Source: Arthrobacter livingstonensis (lineage in GTDB: Bacteria; Actinomycetota; Actinomycetes; Actinomycetales; Micrococcaceae). Taken from it: a DNA stretch of 64,000 nt. This document shows, one piece after another, positions 50,520-58,336 of this stretch. Numbering within the stretch: position 1 is the stretch's first letter; each line of letters starts with the position of its first letter. A program made the position numbers and the translations under genes. The notes beneath the pieces were generated by a model. That model made no database searches. It had not been told where the DNA came from and was given only the letters and a program-made list of their open reading frames with translations. The stretch lies in contig NZ_QJVD01000022.1 of NCBI RefSeq assembly GCF_003219815.1, positions 1 to 64,000 of the forward strand, read 5' to 3'.

Positions 50520-52096
50520 GCGGTGCGGACGGGCAGCGACGGCATGCCCAGGCTCACTGAGGCCCTGGCACCGCCTGCGGCCGGAACCGCCGGTACGCCG
50601 CAGGACTCGGCCTGGGACCTGTCCCAGGCGTCGCCGGCCCGTGAGCGGCGCAGGCGGAAGTCGGCAGCCGTCGCCGGATCGGCCACCAGATGGAAGGACG
50701 CCGCTTCCGTGATGACAACTGTGACGAGGTCACCGGGGCGTGGTGTTTCCGAGCCCCCCGGAACGCTGAAGTGGACCAGCCGCTGGTCCTGGGAGCGGCC
50801 AGAGAGCCGGTGGGTCTCGGCGGCCTTGCGGCCTGACTGTGCCGTGACCATGACCTCCACCGTGCGGCCCACCTGCCTGGCGTTTTCCTCGGCGGCAATC
50901 CTGTCCTGCAGGGCGGTCAGGCGCAGGAAGCGTTCCTGCACCACTTCTTTCGGAAGCTGGTCTGGAAGGTCGGCGGCCGGGGTGCCGGGGCGCTTGGAGT
51001 ACTGGAAGGTGAAGGCGGTGGCAAAGCGGGACTTTTCAACGACGTCGAGCGTGGCCTGGAAGTCCTCCTCGGATTCGCCGGGGAAGCCGACAATGATGTC
51101 CGTGGAAATGGCGGCGTGCGGCATTTGTTCGCGGACCTTGTCCAGGATGCCCAGGAACTTCGCGGAGCGGTAGGAGCGGCGCATGTCCTTGAGGACCTTG
51201 TCCGAGCCCGATTGCAGCGGCATGTGAAGCTGCGGCATGACATTGGGGGTCTCGGCCATGGCGGCAATGACGTCGTCAGTGAAAGCGGCCGGGTGCGGGC
51301 TGGTGAAGCGGACCCGCTCCAGACCCTCGATCTGCCCGCAGGCCCGCAGCAGTTTGCCAAACGCAAGGCGGTCGCCAAACTCCACGCCGTAGGAGTTGAC
51401 GTTTTGTCCCAGCAGCGTCACTTCGATGGCGCCGTCGTCGACCAGTGCCTGGATCTCGGCCAGGATCTCGCCGGGGCGGCGGTCTCGTTCCTTGCCGCGC
51501 AGCGACGGCACAATGCAGAAGGTGCAGGTGTTGTTGCAGCCCACCGAAATACTGACCCAGCCGGAGTAGACGGCGTCGCGGCGGGTAGGCAGCGTCGAAG
51601 GGAACACGTCCAGGGATTCCAGGATCTCCATCTGGGCGTCGGCGTTGTGGCGGGCGCGCTCCAGCAGCACGGGCAGGGCGCCCACGTTGTGCGTGCCAAA
51701 CACCACGTCCACCCAGGGTGCGCGCTTTTGGATCGTGGCGCGGTCCTTTTGCGCCAGGCAGCCGCCCACCGCAATCTGCATGCCCGGGTTGCTTTCCTTG
51801 ATGTGGGCCAGCATGCCCAGGTTGCCGTACAGCTTGTTGTCCGCGTTTTCGCGGACCGCGCAGGTGTTGAAGACCACGACGTCGGCGCTGGGACCCACGG
51901 GCTGGCCGTGTCCGTCAAGCTCTCCCGTGGCACCGGCATCGTCGAAGGGCACCATGCCTGCAGTTTCCAGCAGCCCTGCCATGCGTTCGGAGTCATGGAC
52001 GTTCATTTGGCAGCCGTAGGTGCGCACCTGGTAGGTGCGGGGCCGGCTGGAAGTGGTGGAGGCGGAAGAATCAACGCCATTAAGGGTCAGGCTCAC
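50516..52096 (-). CDS. miaB: tRNA-2-methylthio-N6-dimethylallyladenosine synthase
   Basis: A 526-residue radical SAM methylthiotransferase acting after MiaA. The UPF0004 domain has its three cluster cysteines in [15 protein letters not shown] and GGCLAQKD; the radical SAM cysteines are in CNNTCTFC. The TRAM domain ends near 450, leaving a C-terminal tail of about 60 residues. GTG 52096 is preceded by TAAGCT ending six bases upstream. Confidence 0.95.
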   Translation of the reverse strand: MSLTLNGVDSSASTTSSRPRTYQVRTYGCQMNVHDSERMAGLLETAGMVPFDDAGATGELDGHGQPVGPSADVVVFNTCAVRENADNKLYGNLGMLAHIKESNPGMQIAVGGCLAQKDRATIQKRAPWVDVVFGTHNVGALPVLLERARHNADAQMEILESLDVFPSTLPTRRDAVYSGWVSISVGCNNTCTFCIVPSLRGKERDRRPGEILAEIQALVDDGAIEVTLLGQNVNSYGVEFGDRLAFGKLLRACGQIEGLERVRFTSPHPAAFTDDVIAAMAETPNVMPQLHMPLQSGSDKVLKDMRRSYRSAKFLGILDKVREQMPHAAISTDIIVGFPGESEEDFQATLDVVEKSRFATAFTFQYSKRPGTPAADLPDQLPKEVVQERFLRLTALQDRIAAEENARQVGRTVEVMVTAQSGRKAAETHRLSGRSQDQRLVHFSVPGGSETPRPGDLVTVVITEAASFHLVADPATAADFRLRRSRAGDAWDRSQAESCGVPAVPAAGGARASVSLGMPSLPVRTA

Positions 52097-52102
52097 TTCT
52101 CC

Positions 52103-52108
52103 AGCTTA
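52103..52108 (-). promoter_or_regulatory. -10 element of miaB
   Basis: TAAGCT on the minus strand, six bases before GTG 52096. Confidence 0.45.
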
Positions 52109-52195
52109 AGTCCTGGCAGGCCATCCGGCTAAACAGCCGGCTCGCACACTATGGGTTCAGGATAGGGAAACGTTGTACTCCTCTGCGCCCCGGTT

Positions 52196-52450
52196 GACGC
52201 CGGTGCTTGCCAGGTTCCGGGTAAAACCGCCCTCGCGATTTTAGCCGGCCGGCTGGGCCCACGCGCCCGAGGGGCCCTGTGGTGGCTGGCCCGCGAGCCG
52301 ACATGGGGAGGGCGTGGCTGGGCCCACGCGCCCGAGGGGCCCTGTGGTGGCTCGCCCGCGAGCCGACTTGGGGAGGGCGTGGCTGGGCCCACGCGCCCGA
52401 GGGGCCCTGTGGTGGCTCGCCCGCGAGCCGACATGGGGAGGGCGTGGGGA
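52196..52450. repeat. three 65-bp tandem repeats with a flanking related block
   Basis: Units start at 52251, 52316 and 52381 and differ at only one or two bases. Each carries GGGCCCACGCGCCCGAGGGG, CCCGCGAGCCGAC and GGGGAGGGCGT. The left flank (52205-52250) has CTTGCCAGGTTCC as in the 83-bp repeat. The last unit runs to the stop codon of the transglycosylase-like gene. No coding potential beyond frames created by repetition. Confidence 0.92.
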
Positions 52451-53737
52451 TTAGTACCAGTTCTGTGAGACTTCGTGGGACCACGCGCCACACGGCGAAC
52501 CGTAACGGTTGTTGATGTAGCCCAGGCCCCAGTCAATCTGCGTGCGGTAATTGGTGAGCCAGTCGGATCCCGTATCCGAATATTTTCCTGGCGGCAGGGC
52601 CTGGGCGATTCCGTAGGCGCCGCTGCTCTGGTTGGTGGCATTGGTCAGCCAGTCAGATTCCTGCGTCCACAACTGGACAAGGCACTGGAACTGGCTTTGC
52701 GGCCAGCCGTAGGCTCCGAGCCTGGACGACGCATAGGCCTGCGCACCACCGGGGTTGTTCACTGCGCCGCCGGGGATGTTGGGCAGGAGCACCGCGACCG
52801 GTATGAAGCCGTTCCCGGGATCGGCGGTGGCCGGGGCCGGCGCTGCGGCTGGCGCCTGGATTGCCTGTTGTTGGGCTGCGGCCGATGCTGCCGCCGCGGC
52901 AGCCGCAGCCTGGCGAGCCGCTTCCGCTTCGGCGGCCTTCCGCTTCGCTTCCTGGGCTGCCTCATAGGCGGCCAGGGCTTCCTGGCCCTGTCGGTACTTT
53001 TGCTCGACGGCTGCGGTGGTGTTGTTCAGCGAGGCAAGCTGCGCCGTCAGGGTGGTGCTTTGTTTTTTCCTGGCCGCGAGCTGGTTGGCCACCGCCTGCT
53101 GGGCGGCTACGGCTGCCTCCAGGGCAGCCTTGGAAGCGGCAGTCAGTGTGGCTTGCTCGGCTTCCGCCGCCTGCCGGGACTTGGCCAGTGCGGCCGCCAC
53201 GGCCTGTGCATCCTTCGCGCGTACCTGCCGGCCGGCAGCCTGTTCGCCCACCTGTGCAAGCATGTCCAGCCCCTGCAGCGCGCTGGTGGAATCTAGCGCC
53301 GTCAGGGTGTTGAAGATGCCCAGGTTGGCGCCGCCGGACTTGTAGCTTTGGACGGCGGCTGCCGCAACATCCTTTTGGTAGGTGCTGGCTTCCTTTTCGG
53401 CCCGGCTGGTCTGGGCCTGTAGGACACCAACCTGGCCGGCGACCACGTCCAGCTGGCCTTTGGTCGTGGCATAGGAGGCGCCTGCCTGAACGGCGGCCGT
53501 GCCCAGGGCGTCGGACTCGGCCGACAAGCTGTCCAGCAGGCCGTTGATTTTGACCACTTCGGCCTGGGTGGCCGCTGCATTGCCCTTGGCGCTTTGGACG
53601 TCCCCCCAAGTGGGGTAGCCGCTGGGCGGGCCGTCATCTGCGGCCGCGGGCCCCAGGCCAACGCCGGAAACCACCAAGAACCCGGCGGCAACAGTGGCAG
53701 CCAGGGTATTCAGGGCACGACGCAAAAAACTACTCAT
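52451..53737 (-). CDS. secreted coiled-coil protein with lytic transglycosylase-like domain
   Basis: A 428-residue protein. Signal peptide: LRRALNTLAATVAAGFLVVS, likely cleavage after AAA near 34. Residues about 45-290 are heptad-rich and Ala/Gln/Glu-rich (KQSTTLTAQLASLNNTTAAV), a long coiled coil. The last 85 residues are lysozyme-like: LVQLWTQESDWLTNATN with a candidate catalytic Glu, SSGAYGIAQALPPGKY and IDWGLGYINNRYG. It probably remodels peptidoglycan. TATGCT ends eight bases before ATG. Confidence 0.85.
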   Translation of the reverse strand: MSSFLRRALNTLAATVAAGFLVVSGVGLGPAAADDGPPSGYPTWGDVQSAKGNAAATQAEVVKINGLLDSLSAESDALGTAAVQAGASYATTKGQLDVVAGQVGVLQAQTSRAEKEASTYQKDVAAAAVQSYKSGGANLGIFNTLTALDSTSALQGLDMLAQVGEQAAGRQVRAKDAQAVAAALAKSRQAAEAEQATLTAASKAALEAAVAAQQAVANQLAARKKQSTTLTAQLASLNNTTAAVEQKYRQGQEALAAYEAAQEAKRKAAEAEAARQAAAAAAAASAAAQQQAIQAPAAAPAPATADPGNGFIPVAVLLPNIPGGAVNNPGGAQAYASSRLGAYGWPQSQFQCLVQLWTQESDWLTNATNQSSGAYGIAQALPPGKYSDTGSDWLTNYRTQIDWGLGYINNRYGSPCGAWSHEVSQNWY

Positions 53738-53779
53738 AAGAGGCCAGCATAACCAACGGAATGGCGCATTCGGTGGTTA

Positions 53780-54310
53780 TTACTGCGGTGTTTCGCTTTC
53801 AAGTTGTTCATCGATGAGGCTGCCCACCACGGCAAAAGCGGCCGAAGGGTTATAGCCCTTGCGGGCCAGCATGGCCACCCAACGGCGGGTGTACTTGTCC
53901 CGTTCAGCCCTGTCGGCCAAGTTCATGGAGCCCCGCAACTTGCGCCGCACCAGCTCAGCTGCGCTGTCCCGTTCATCCTCATCGCTGATTTGGGCCAGGG
54001 CCTCCTCGGCCAGTTCCGGGGCAATGCCCTTCTCGGCGAGTTCGCGTTTTAGGGCGCCCCTCGCCAGTGATCGGTTTTGTGCCCGGCTGCGAACCCAGAG
54101 CTGCGCAAATTCGGCGTCGTCAATGAGCTCGATCTCAACAAAGCGGTCCAGCACGGATTCGGCGACGTCGGCCGGCACATTGCGCTCGGCCAATTTTTGC
54201 GCCAGCTGGTGCCGGCTCTTGGGCGAGTTGGTCAACTGCCGCAGGACGATGGACCTGGCCACCGACGCGGGGTTGGCGTCGGGTTCCAGTTCCGGGGCGG
54301 GCTTCTTCAT
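53780..54310 (-). CDS. recX: regulatory protein RecX
   Basis: A 176-residue all-helical protein inhibiting RecA. ARSIVLRQLTNSPKSRHQLA, FAQLWVRSRAQNRSLARGAL and RRWVAMLARKGYNPSAAF are the three repeats. It starts 15 bp after the recA stop. Confidence 0.92.
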   Translation of the reverse strand: MKKPAPELEPDANPASVARSIVLRQLTNSPKSRHQLAQKLAERNVPADVAESVLDRFVEIELIDDAEFAQLWVRSRAQNRSLARGALKRELAEKGIAPELAEEALAQISDEDERDSAAELVRRKLRGSMNLADRAERDKYTRRWVAMLARKGYNPSAAFAVVGSLIDEQLESETPQ

Positions 54311-54325
54311 GGTGATTGCTGCCGC

Positions 54326-55378
54326 TTAGAAGCCGTCAACGGCCTTCAGCTTGGGTGCGCTTTCCTCTTCAGCTTCCACGATGACGCCAACGCCCAGCTT
54401 TTCCTTGATCAGGCGCTCCAGCTCTTCGGCCAGTTCCGGGTTGTCCTTGAGGAAACGCCTGGAATTTTCCATGCCCTGCCCAAGCTGGTCCCCGTCATAG
54501 GTGTACCAGGAGCCGGACTTCTTGATCAGGCCATGTTCCACACCCATGTCGATGATTCCGCCTTCACGCGAAATGCCCACACCATAGATGATGTCAAACT
54601 CAGCTATCTTAAAGGGCGGGGCCATCTTGTTCTTGACGACCTTGGCCTTGGTGCGGTTTCCGACCGCGTCCGCGCCTTCCTTCAAGGTTTGGATGCGTCG
54701 CACGTCGATGCGAATGGAGGCGTAGAACTTCAGCGCCTTACCACCTGTGGTGGTCTCCGGGCTGCCGAAGAACACGCCAATCTTTTCACGCAGCTGATTG
54801 ATGAAGATCGCCGTTGTCTTGGTCTGGCTCAGCCTGCCTGTGATCTTGCGCAGCGCCTGACTCATGAGGCGGGCCTGCAGGCCGACATGGCTGTCACCCA
54901 TGTCGCCCTCAATTTCCGCACGCGGCACCAATGCCGCCACGGAGTCAATGACAATGACGTCCAGGGAACCCGAACCAATCAGCATGTCCATGATCTCCAA
55001 CGCCTGCTCGCCGGTGTCCGGCTGGGACACCAGCAGCGCATCGACGTCGACGCCGAGTTTCCCGGCATAGTCCGGGTCCAGCGCATGCTCGGCGTCAATG
55101 AACGCCGCGATGCCGCCGAGCTTCTGGGCACTGGCCACGGCGTGCAGGGCGAGCGTGGTCTTACCTGACGACTCAGGACCGTAGATCTCCACGACACGGC
55201 CGCGAGGCAGGCCGCCTATGCCCAAGGCCACATCCAGGGCGATCGAACCGGTGGGGATAACTTCAATGGGTGCCCGGACGTCGTCGCCCAGGCGCATTAC
55301 CGAGCCCTTGCCGAACTGCTTGTCAATTTGGGCCAGTGCTGCGGCCAGCGACTTTTCACGGTCTGCGGGAGCGGCCAT
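54326..55378 (-). CDS. recA: recombinase RecA
   Basis: A 350-residue recombinase. Walker A GPESSGKT (67-74), Walker [11 protein letters not shown], loop region [20 protein letters not shown] and an acidic C-terminus. It forms ATP-dependent filaments on single-stranded DNA and triggers LexA cleavage. No intein is present. The mRNA leader is about 210 bases from the predicted promoter. Confidence 0.98.
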   Translation of the reverse strand: MAAPADREKSLAAALAQIDKQFGKGSVMRLGDDVRAPIEVIPTGSIALDVALGIGGLPRGRVVEIYGPESSGKTTLALHAVASAQKLGGIAAFIDAEHALDPDYAGKLGVDVDALLVSQPDTGEQALEIMDMLIGSGSLDVIVIDSVAALVPRAEIEGDMGDSHVGLQARLMSQALRKITGRLSQTKTTAIFINQLREKIGVFFGSPETTTGGKALKFYASIRIDVRRIQTLKEGADAVGNRTKAKVVKNKMAPPFKIAEFDIIYGVGISREGGIIDMGVEHGLIKKSGSWYTYDGDQLGQGMENSRRFLKDNPELAEELERLIKEKLGVGVIVEAEEESAPKLKAVDGF

Positions 55379-55607
55379 GGTTCACCTCGGTCTTTCTTCA
55401 GTGCCGATTCTTCGGCCCCGTCCGGCAACGCTGTCTGCGCCGGGGGCGGGTGGTGGTTTAGTTGCATCGTGCGGAGCAACCCGGTTGTTTTCCATTACTT
55501 AAAACGCTAGTCCAAGCCTCTGACATTGTCGCTCCGGGTCCGGCGCTGCGGGAAAAATGTGGAGAACTTTCTTTCCCCGCCGCAACATCCAACACCATAA
55601 TAGGTCT
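55379..55607. other. recA 5' leader region
   Basis: About 230 bp between the LexA box and the recA ATG. I see no gene. A minus-strand -10 TATTAT lies at 55597-55602. Confidence 0.5.
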
Positions 55608-55627
55608 GTTCGAATAGGTATTCGAAC
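55608..55627. promoter_or_regulatory. LexA (SOS) box of recA
   Basis: GTTCGAATAGGTATTCGAAC: two perfect 8-bp inverted halves around AGGT. It overlaps the -35/spacer of the predicted promoter whose -10 is TATTAT (55597-55602), so LexA binding would block transcription. Confidence 0.88.
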
Positions 55628-55658
55628 TTTGTCGCGGCGTGTCGCCTGGCTGATGCGG

Positions 55659-55880
55659 TTATTTCTTCACCGGGACGTCCCGCCCCAGGCGCCGGGATTC
55701 CGGCACGTCCTGCATCTGGCACACCTGCAGCCAGACCTCGCGCGGGTCAAAGCCGGCCTGAAGCGCGTCAAGCGCCGTCTTGCCGCCCACCCCGGTCAGG
55801 TGCAGCTCCCTGGCCAACACGCGGGAATACCCGGGGGTGAACTCGTCGTCCATCAATCGCCAAAACTCGCTTACTCGCAC
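55659..55880 (-). CDS. DUF3046 family protein
   Basis: A 73-residue protein: VSEFWRLMDDEFTPGYSRVL then KTALDALQAGFDPREVW, the DUF3046 pattern (Rv2738c-like), found beside recA/recX in actinobacteria. GTG 55880 is preceded by GATAAT ending six bases upstream, so it is probably leaderless. Function unknown. Confidence 0.88.
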   Translation of the reverse strand: MRVSEFWRLMDDEFTPGYSRVLARELHLTGVGGKTALDALQAGFDPREVWLQVCQMQDVPESRRLGRDVPVKK

Positions 55881-55886
55881 CCTGTA

Positions 55887-55892
55887 ATTATC
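55887..55892 (-). promoter_or_regulatory. -10 element of the DUF3046 gene
   Basis: GATAAT on the minus strand, six bases before GTG 55880. Confidence 0.5.
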
Positions 55893-55922
55893 GCACGCCC
55901 CGCACCGCCCGGCGCGCCCCAA

Positions 55923-55928
55923 TAGACT
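55923..55928 (+). promoter_or_regulatory. -10 element of the MarR gene
   Basis: TAGACT six bases before ATG 55935. Confidence 0.5.
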
Positions 55929-55934
55929 GGAGCC

Positions 55935-56420
55935 ATGACCACTGGAGCATCACCCCAAGGCGATGGCACGCCGCCGCTTTCGAATGAGACCAAGGCAGCC
56001 ATCGAAGCGCTGGAGGTCGAGCTCAGCCTGATGTGGCGGCGGGCCCGCGTAGCCAGCCACACACTCTCTCGCAGCGTCCACCCGGACCTGGAGCCTGCCG
56101 CCTACGGGCTGCTTTCCGTGCTCCTGCACCAGGGCGGCATGCGGCTTACGGAGCTGGCCAGGAGCATTGGCGTTGGAAAGCCGTCGGTGAGCCGCCAGAT
56201 CAGTTTCCTGGAAGGCGTCGGCCTGGTGCAAAAAGAGGCGGACCCGAGTGACGGCCGGGCCCAGCTGATCGAGCTCACGCCCAAGGGCCTGGCCAAGATG
56301 CGTGAGGTCCACGACGGCCGCCAGCAGGCCTTCCACAACCTGTTGGCGCATTGGGACACCAAGGACCTGTCCACGCTCGCCACCTTGATCGGCAGGCTTA
56401 ACGAAGACGGCGCCCGCTGA
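55935..56420 (+). CDS. MarR family transcriptional regulator
   Basis: A 161-residue winged-helix regulator: LTELARSIGVGKPSVSRQIS as recognition helix, KEADPSDGRAQLIELTPKG as wing. The ligand and targets are unknown. TAGACT (55923-55928) ends six bases before ATG, though the six bases include GGAG. Confidence 0.88.
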   Translation: MTTGASPQGDGTPPLSNETKAAIEALEVELSLMWRRARVASHTLSRSVHPDLEPAAYGLLSVLLHQGGMRLTELARSIGVGKPSVSRQISFLEGVGLVQKEADPSDGRAQLIELTPKGLAKMREVHDGRQQAFHNLLAHWDTKDLSTLATLIGRLNEDGAR

Positions 56421-56482
56421 CAGCAGCTTCCACCCAAACCGGCCGCCGCGAAGGAACGGGATCTAAATACTGACGCCAAAGC

Positions 56483-56513
56483 AGCGGCCCCCGCCGGGGC
56501 GGGGGCCGCTTTA
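56483..56513. terminator. bidirectional terminator between MarR and clgR genes
   Basis: AGCGGCCCCCGCC and GGCGGGGGCCGCT form a 13-bp GC-rich stem between convergent genes, followed by TTTA on the plus strand. Confidence 0.8.
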
Positions 56514-56627
56514 CACTAACAAGCTGTTTCAACCAACGCAGCCACACACCATGTTGGCTGTCAGGGATTGAGGGCCGGTTCCGGTGTCAGCCGGTACGGC
56601 AAGTGCCTTGCTTGGTGTGGCTTACAC

Positions 56628-56975
56628 CTAGTAGGCGCTGGACATAAGCCCCTTGCGCAGTTCGTCGGAGAGTTCCTCGTTCAGGTCGCGGCCATAGCGC
56701 GCTGCGAACTCCTGGGGAACGGTGTCCGGGACGGCCACGCCTTCGGCAATGGCCAAACGATCGCTGACTTCACGAAGCATCAGCGACAAGGGCACGTCAA
56801 GTGCGGAACAAATCGAGCCAAGCAGTTCGGAGGAAGCTTCCTTCTGTCCGCGCTCAACTTCACTCAGATAGCCCAGTGAGACGCGTGCGTTGTGTGAGAC
56901 TTCGCGGAGTGTGCGGCCTTGACGCTGGCGAACATCCCGCAGAACGTCTCCAATTTCGTGGCGTAATACCACCAT
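56628..56975 (-). CDS. clgR: ClgR-like XRE family regulator
   Basis: A 115-residue protein with an N-terminal helix-turn-helix ([40 protein letters not shown]). Sequence and place (near cinA, pgsA, ftsK and recA) match ClgR, the activator of clp protease genes in actinobacteria. ATG 56975 has AAGGAG; the frame open to 57068 is unconserved. The product ends LMSSAY; ClgR proteins are often unstable, but no standard degron is obvious. Confidence 0.85.
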   Translation of the reverse strand: MVVLRHEIGDVLRDVRQRQGRTLREVSHNARVSLGYLSEVERGQKEASSELLGSICSALDVPLSLMLREVSDRLAIAEGVAVPDTVPQEFAARYGRDLNEELSDELRKGLMSSAY

Positions 56976-57100
56976 TTTGCGCTCCTTCTGCTGATGTTTT
57001 GCCTCGTCCGCCAAACCCACATCCCGCCAGCGCACCACGCCGTTTACGGATACGGGTTGTTTCACCATCGGTATCGCCTTACTCCTCGCATTTTTCTTTC

Positions 57101-57127
57101 ATCCTTTTCGGCTGGTCCGAAAAGGAT
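57101..57127. other. perfect 11-bp inverted repeat in the clgR leader
   Basis: ATCCTTTTCGG and CCGAAAAGGAT separated by CTGGT. It is AT-rich in the stem and has no T run in the clgR direction. Confidence 0.6.
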
Positions 57128-57153
57128 ACGCCCAGTTGGTGATCTTATCCTAA

Positions 57154-57168
57154 GGGCGATCACCGCCC
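57154..57168. promoter_or_regulatory. candidate operator upstream of clgR
   Basis: GGGCG-ATCAC-CGCCC inverted repeat close to possible -10 sequences. It may be an autoregulatory site; it does not match a known ClgR box exactly. Confidence 0.25.
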
Positions 57169-57196
57169 AATGCGTTCAATATGACTAACTATCCGG

Positions 57197-57700
57197 TTAC
57201 AACTTTTGTTCCCGGGCCGCCGCCACCACCTGTTGGAGCAGTGCCAGGGCCTCGTCGACGGCCTGCTGGCGGATCATGGTGCGGTCCCCGCCGAAATGGT
57301 ATTCGTAGGCTTGGACTTCCCCGTCAATGGCTACGCCGATGAACACATGCCCCACGGCCTTGCCCTGGTGGGGTTCCGGACCGGCTACACCGGTGGTGGA
57401 AAGCCCCACCCTGGCCCCGACCACGTGGCAGGCGCCCAGGGCCATGGCACAGGCCACCTGCGCATCGACGGCGCCGCGTTCGGCAAGCAGCTCGGCGGAG
57501 ACGCCCAAGGCCCGGACCTTCACCTCGTTTTGGTAGGCGATGACGCCTCCGTTGAGCATCCCGGACGCACCGGGGACCTCTACCAGGGTTGCGGCCAACA
57601 GGCCCGCCGTCAAGGATTCCGCCGTCGCGACAGTCAGGCCCGCAGCCGTCGCGTCGGCCACGAGCGACGCAAGGTCCATTCCGGGAACAGCCACGGTCAT
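57197..57700 (-). CDS. CinA C-terminal domain amidohydrolase (PncC-like)
   Basis: A 167-residue stand-alone CinA C-terminal domain: TVATAESLTAGLLAATL with the nucleophilic Ser, MLNGGVIAYQNEVK and STTGVAGPEPHQGKAVGHVF. It probably deamidates nicotinamide mononucleotide. Start overlaps the pgsA stop by four bases. Confidence 0.9.
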   Translation of the reverse strand: MTVAVPGMDLASLVADATAAGLTVATAESLTAGLLAATLVEVPGASGMLNGGVIAYQNEVKVRALGVSAELLAERGAVDAQVACAMALGACHVVGARVGLSTTGVAGPEPHQGKAVGHVFIGVAIDGEVQAYEYHFGGDRTMIRQQAVDEALALLQQVVAAAREQKL

Positions 57701-58293
57701 GCCCCCTTGATTCCGCGGCCGGCGTTACGCAGCTGCACGGCCTTGATGATGTAGTCGGCGCCGGTGACGACGGTGACTGCCAGCGCCGCGAGCATCACCA
57801 AAAGCGCCACAACGGAGAGCCACGGGTTGGCGGGCGTGACGGGCAGAAGGTAGACAAAGATGGCCACGGTCTGCAGCACGGTCTTGAGCTTGCCACCCTT
57901 GGAGGCGGCCATGACGCCGTAACGGATCACCACAAAGCGCAGCACGGTGATGCCGACCTCACGCACCAGCATCACGATGGTGACCCACCACCACAGCTCC
58001 CCCGCCGCGGAGAGCATGACCAGGGCGGAGCCGATCAGCAGCTTGTCGGCGATCGGGTCCGCGATCTTGCCAAAGCTCGTGATGAGCCCGCGCGCCCGGG
58101 CGATGTCGCCGTCGAGCTTGTCCGTATAGATGGCCACGAGGAACAGGAGCACCGCGGCCCAGCGCCACCAGCCGTAGGCGCCGCCGTCAGTCAGGAAAAA
58201 CCAGATGAAGACCGGCACCAGCACAATGCGCAGCATGGTCAGCGCATTGGGGAGGTTCCAGTTCGAGGGCGTGGCGTTGGCGGTTTCAGTCAC
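57697..58293 (-). CDS. pgsA: CDP-diacylglycerol--glycerol-3-phosphate 3-phosphatidyltransferase
   Basis: A 198-residue membrane enzyme. The CDP-alcohol transferase motif (DG-x2-AR-x8-G-x3-D-x3-D) is in DGDIARARGLITSFGKIAD, followed by PIAD. About five helices. It makes phosphatidylglycerol phosphate. TAGCCT ends six bases before GTG 58293. It lies downstream of ftsK. Confidence 0.93.
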   Translation of the reverse strand: MTETANATPSNWNLPNALTMLRIVLVPVFIWFFLTDGGAYGWWRWAAVLLFLVAIYTDKLDGDIARARGLITSFGKIADPIADKLLIGSALVMLSAAGELWWWVTIVMLVREVGITVLRFVVIRYGVMAASKGGKLKTVLQTVAIFVYLLPVTPANPWLSVVALLVMLAALAVTVVTGADYIIKAVQLRNAGRGIKGA

Positions 58294-58299
58294 GGTGCA

Positions 58300-58305
58300 A
58301 GGCTA
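58300..58305 (-). promoter_or_regulatory. -10 element of pgsA
   Basis: TAGCCT on the minus strand, six bases before GTG 58293. Confidence 0.4.
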
Positions 58306-58336
58306 TCGTCATTCGGTCCGGGCGGGTTAGCTGAGC

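Noticed and set aside
52129-52641. Minus-strand Arg/Pro-rich ORFs over the 65-bp array
   Set aside because: They are repeat-driven and overlap the real transglycosylase-like gene in another frame.
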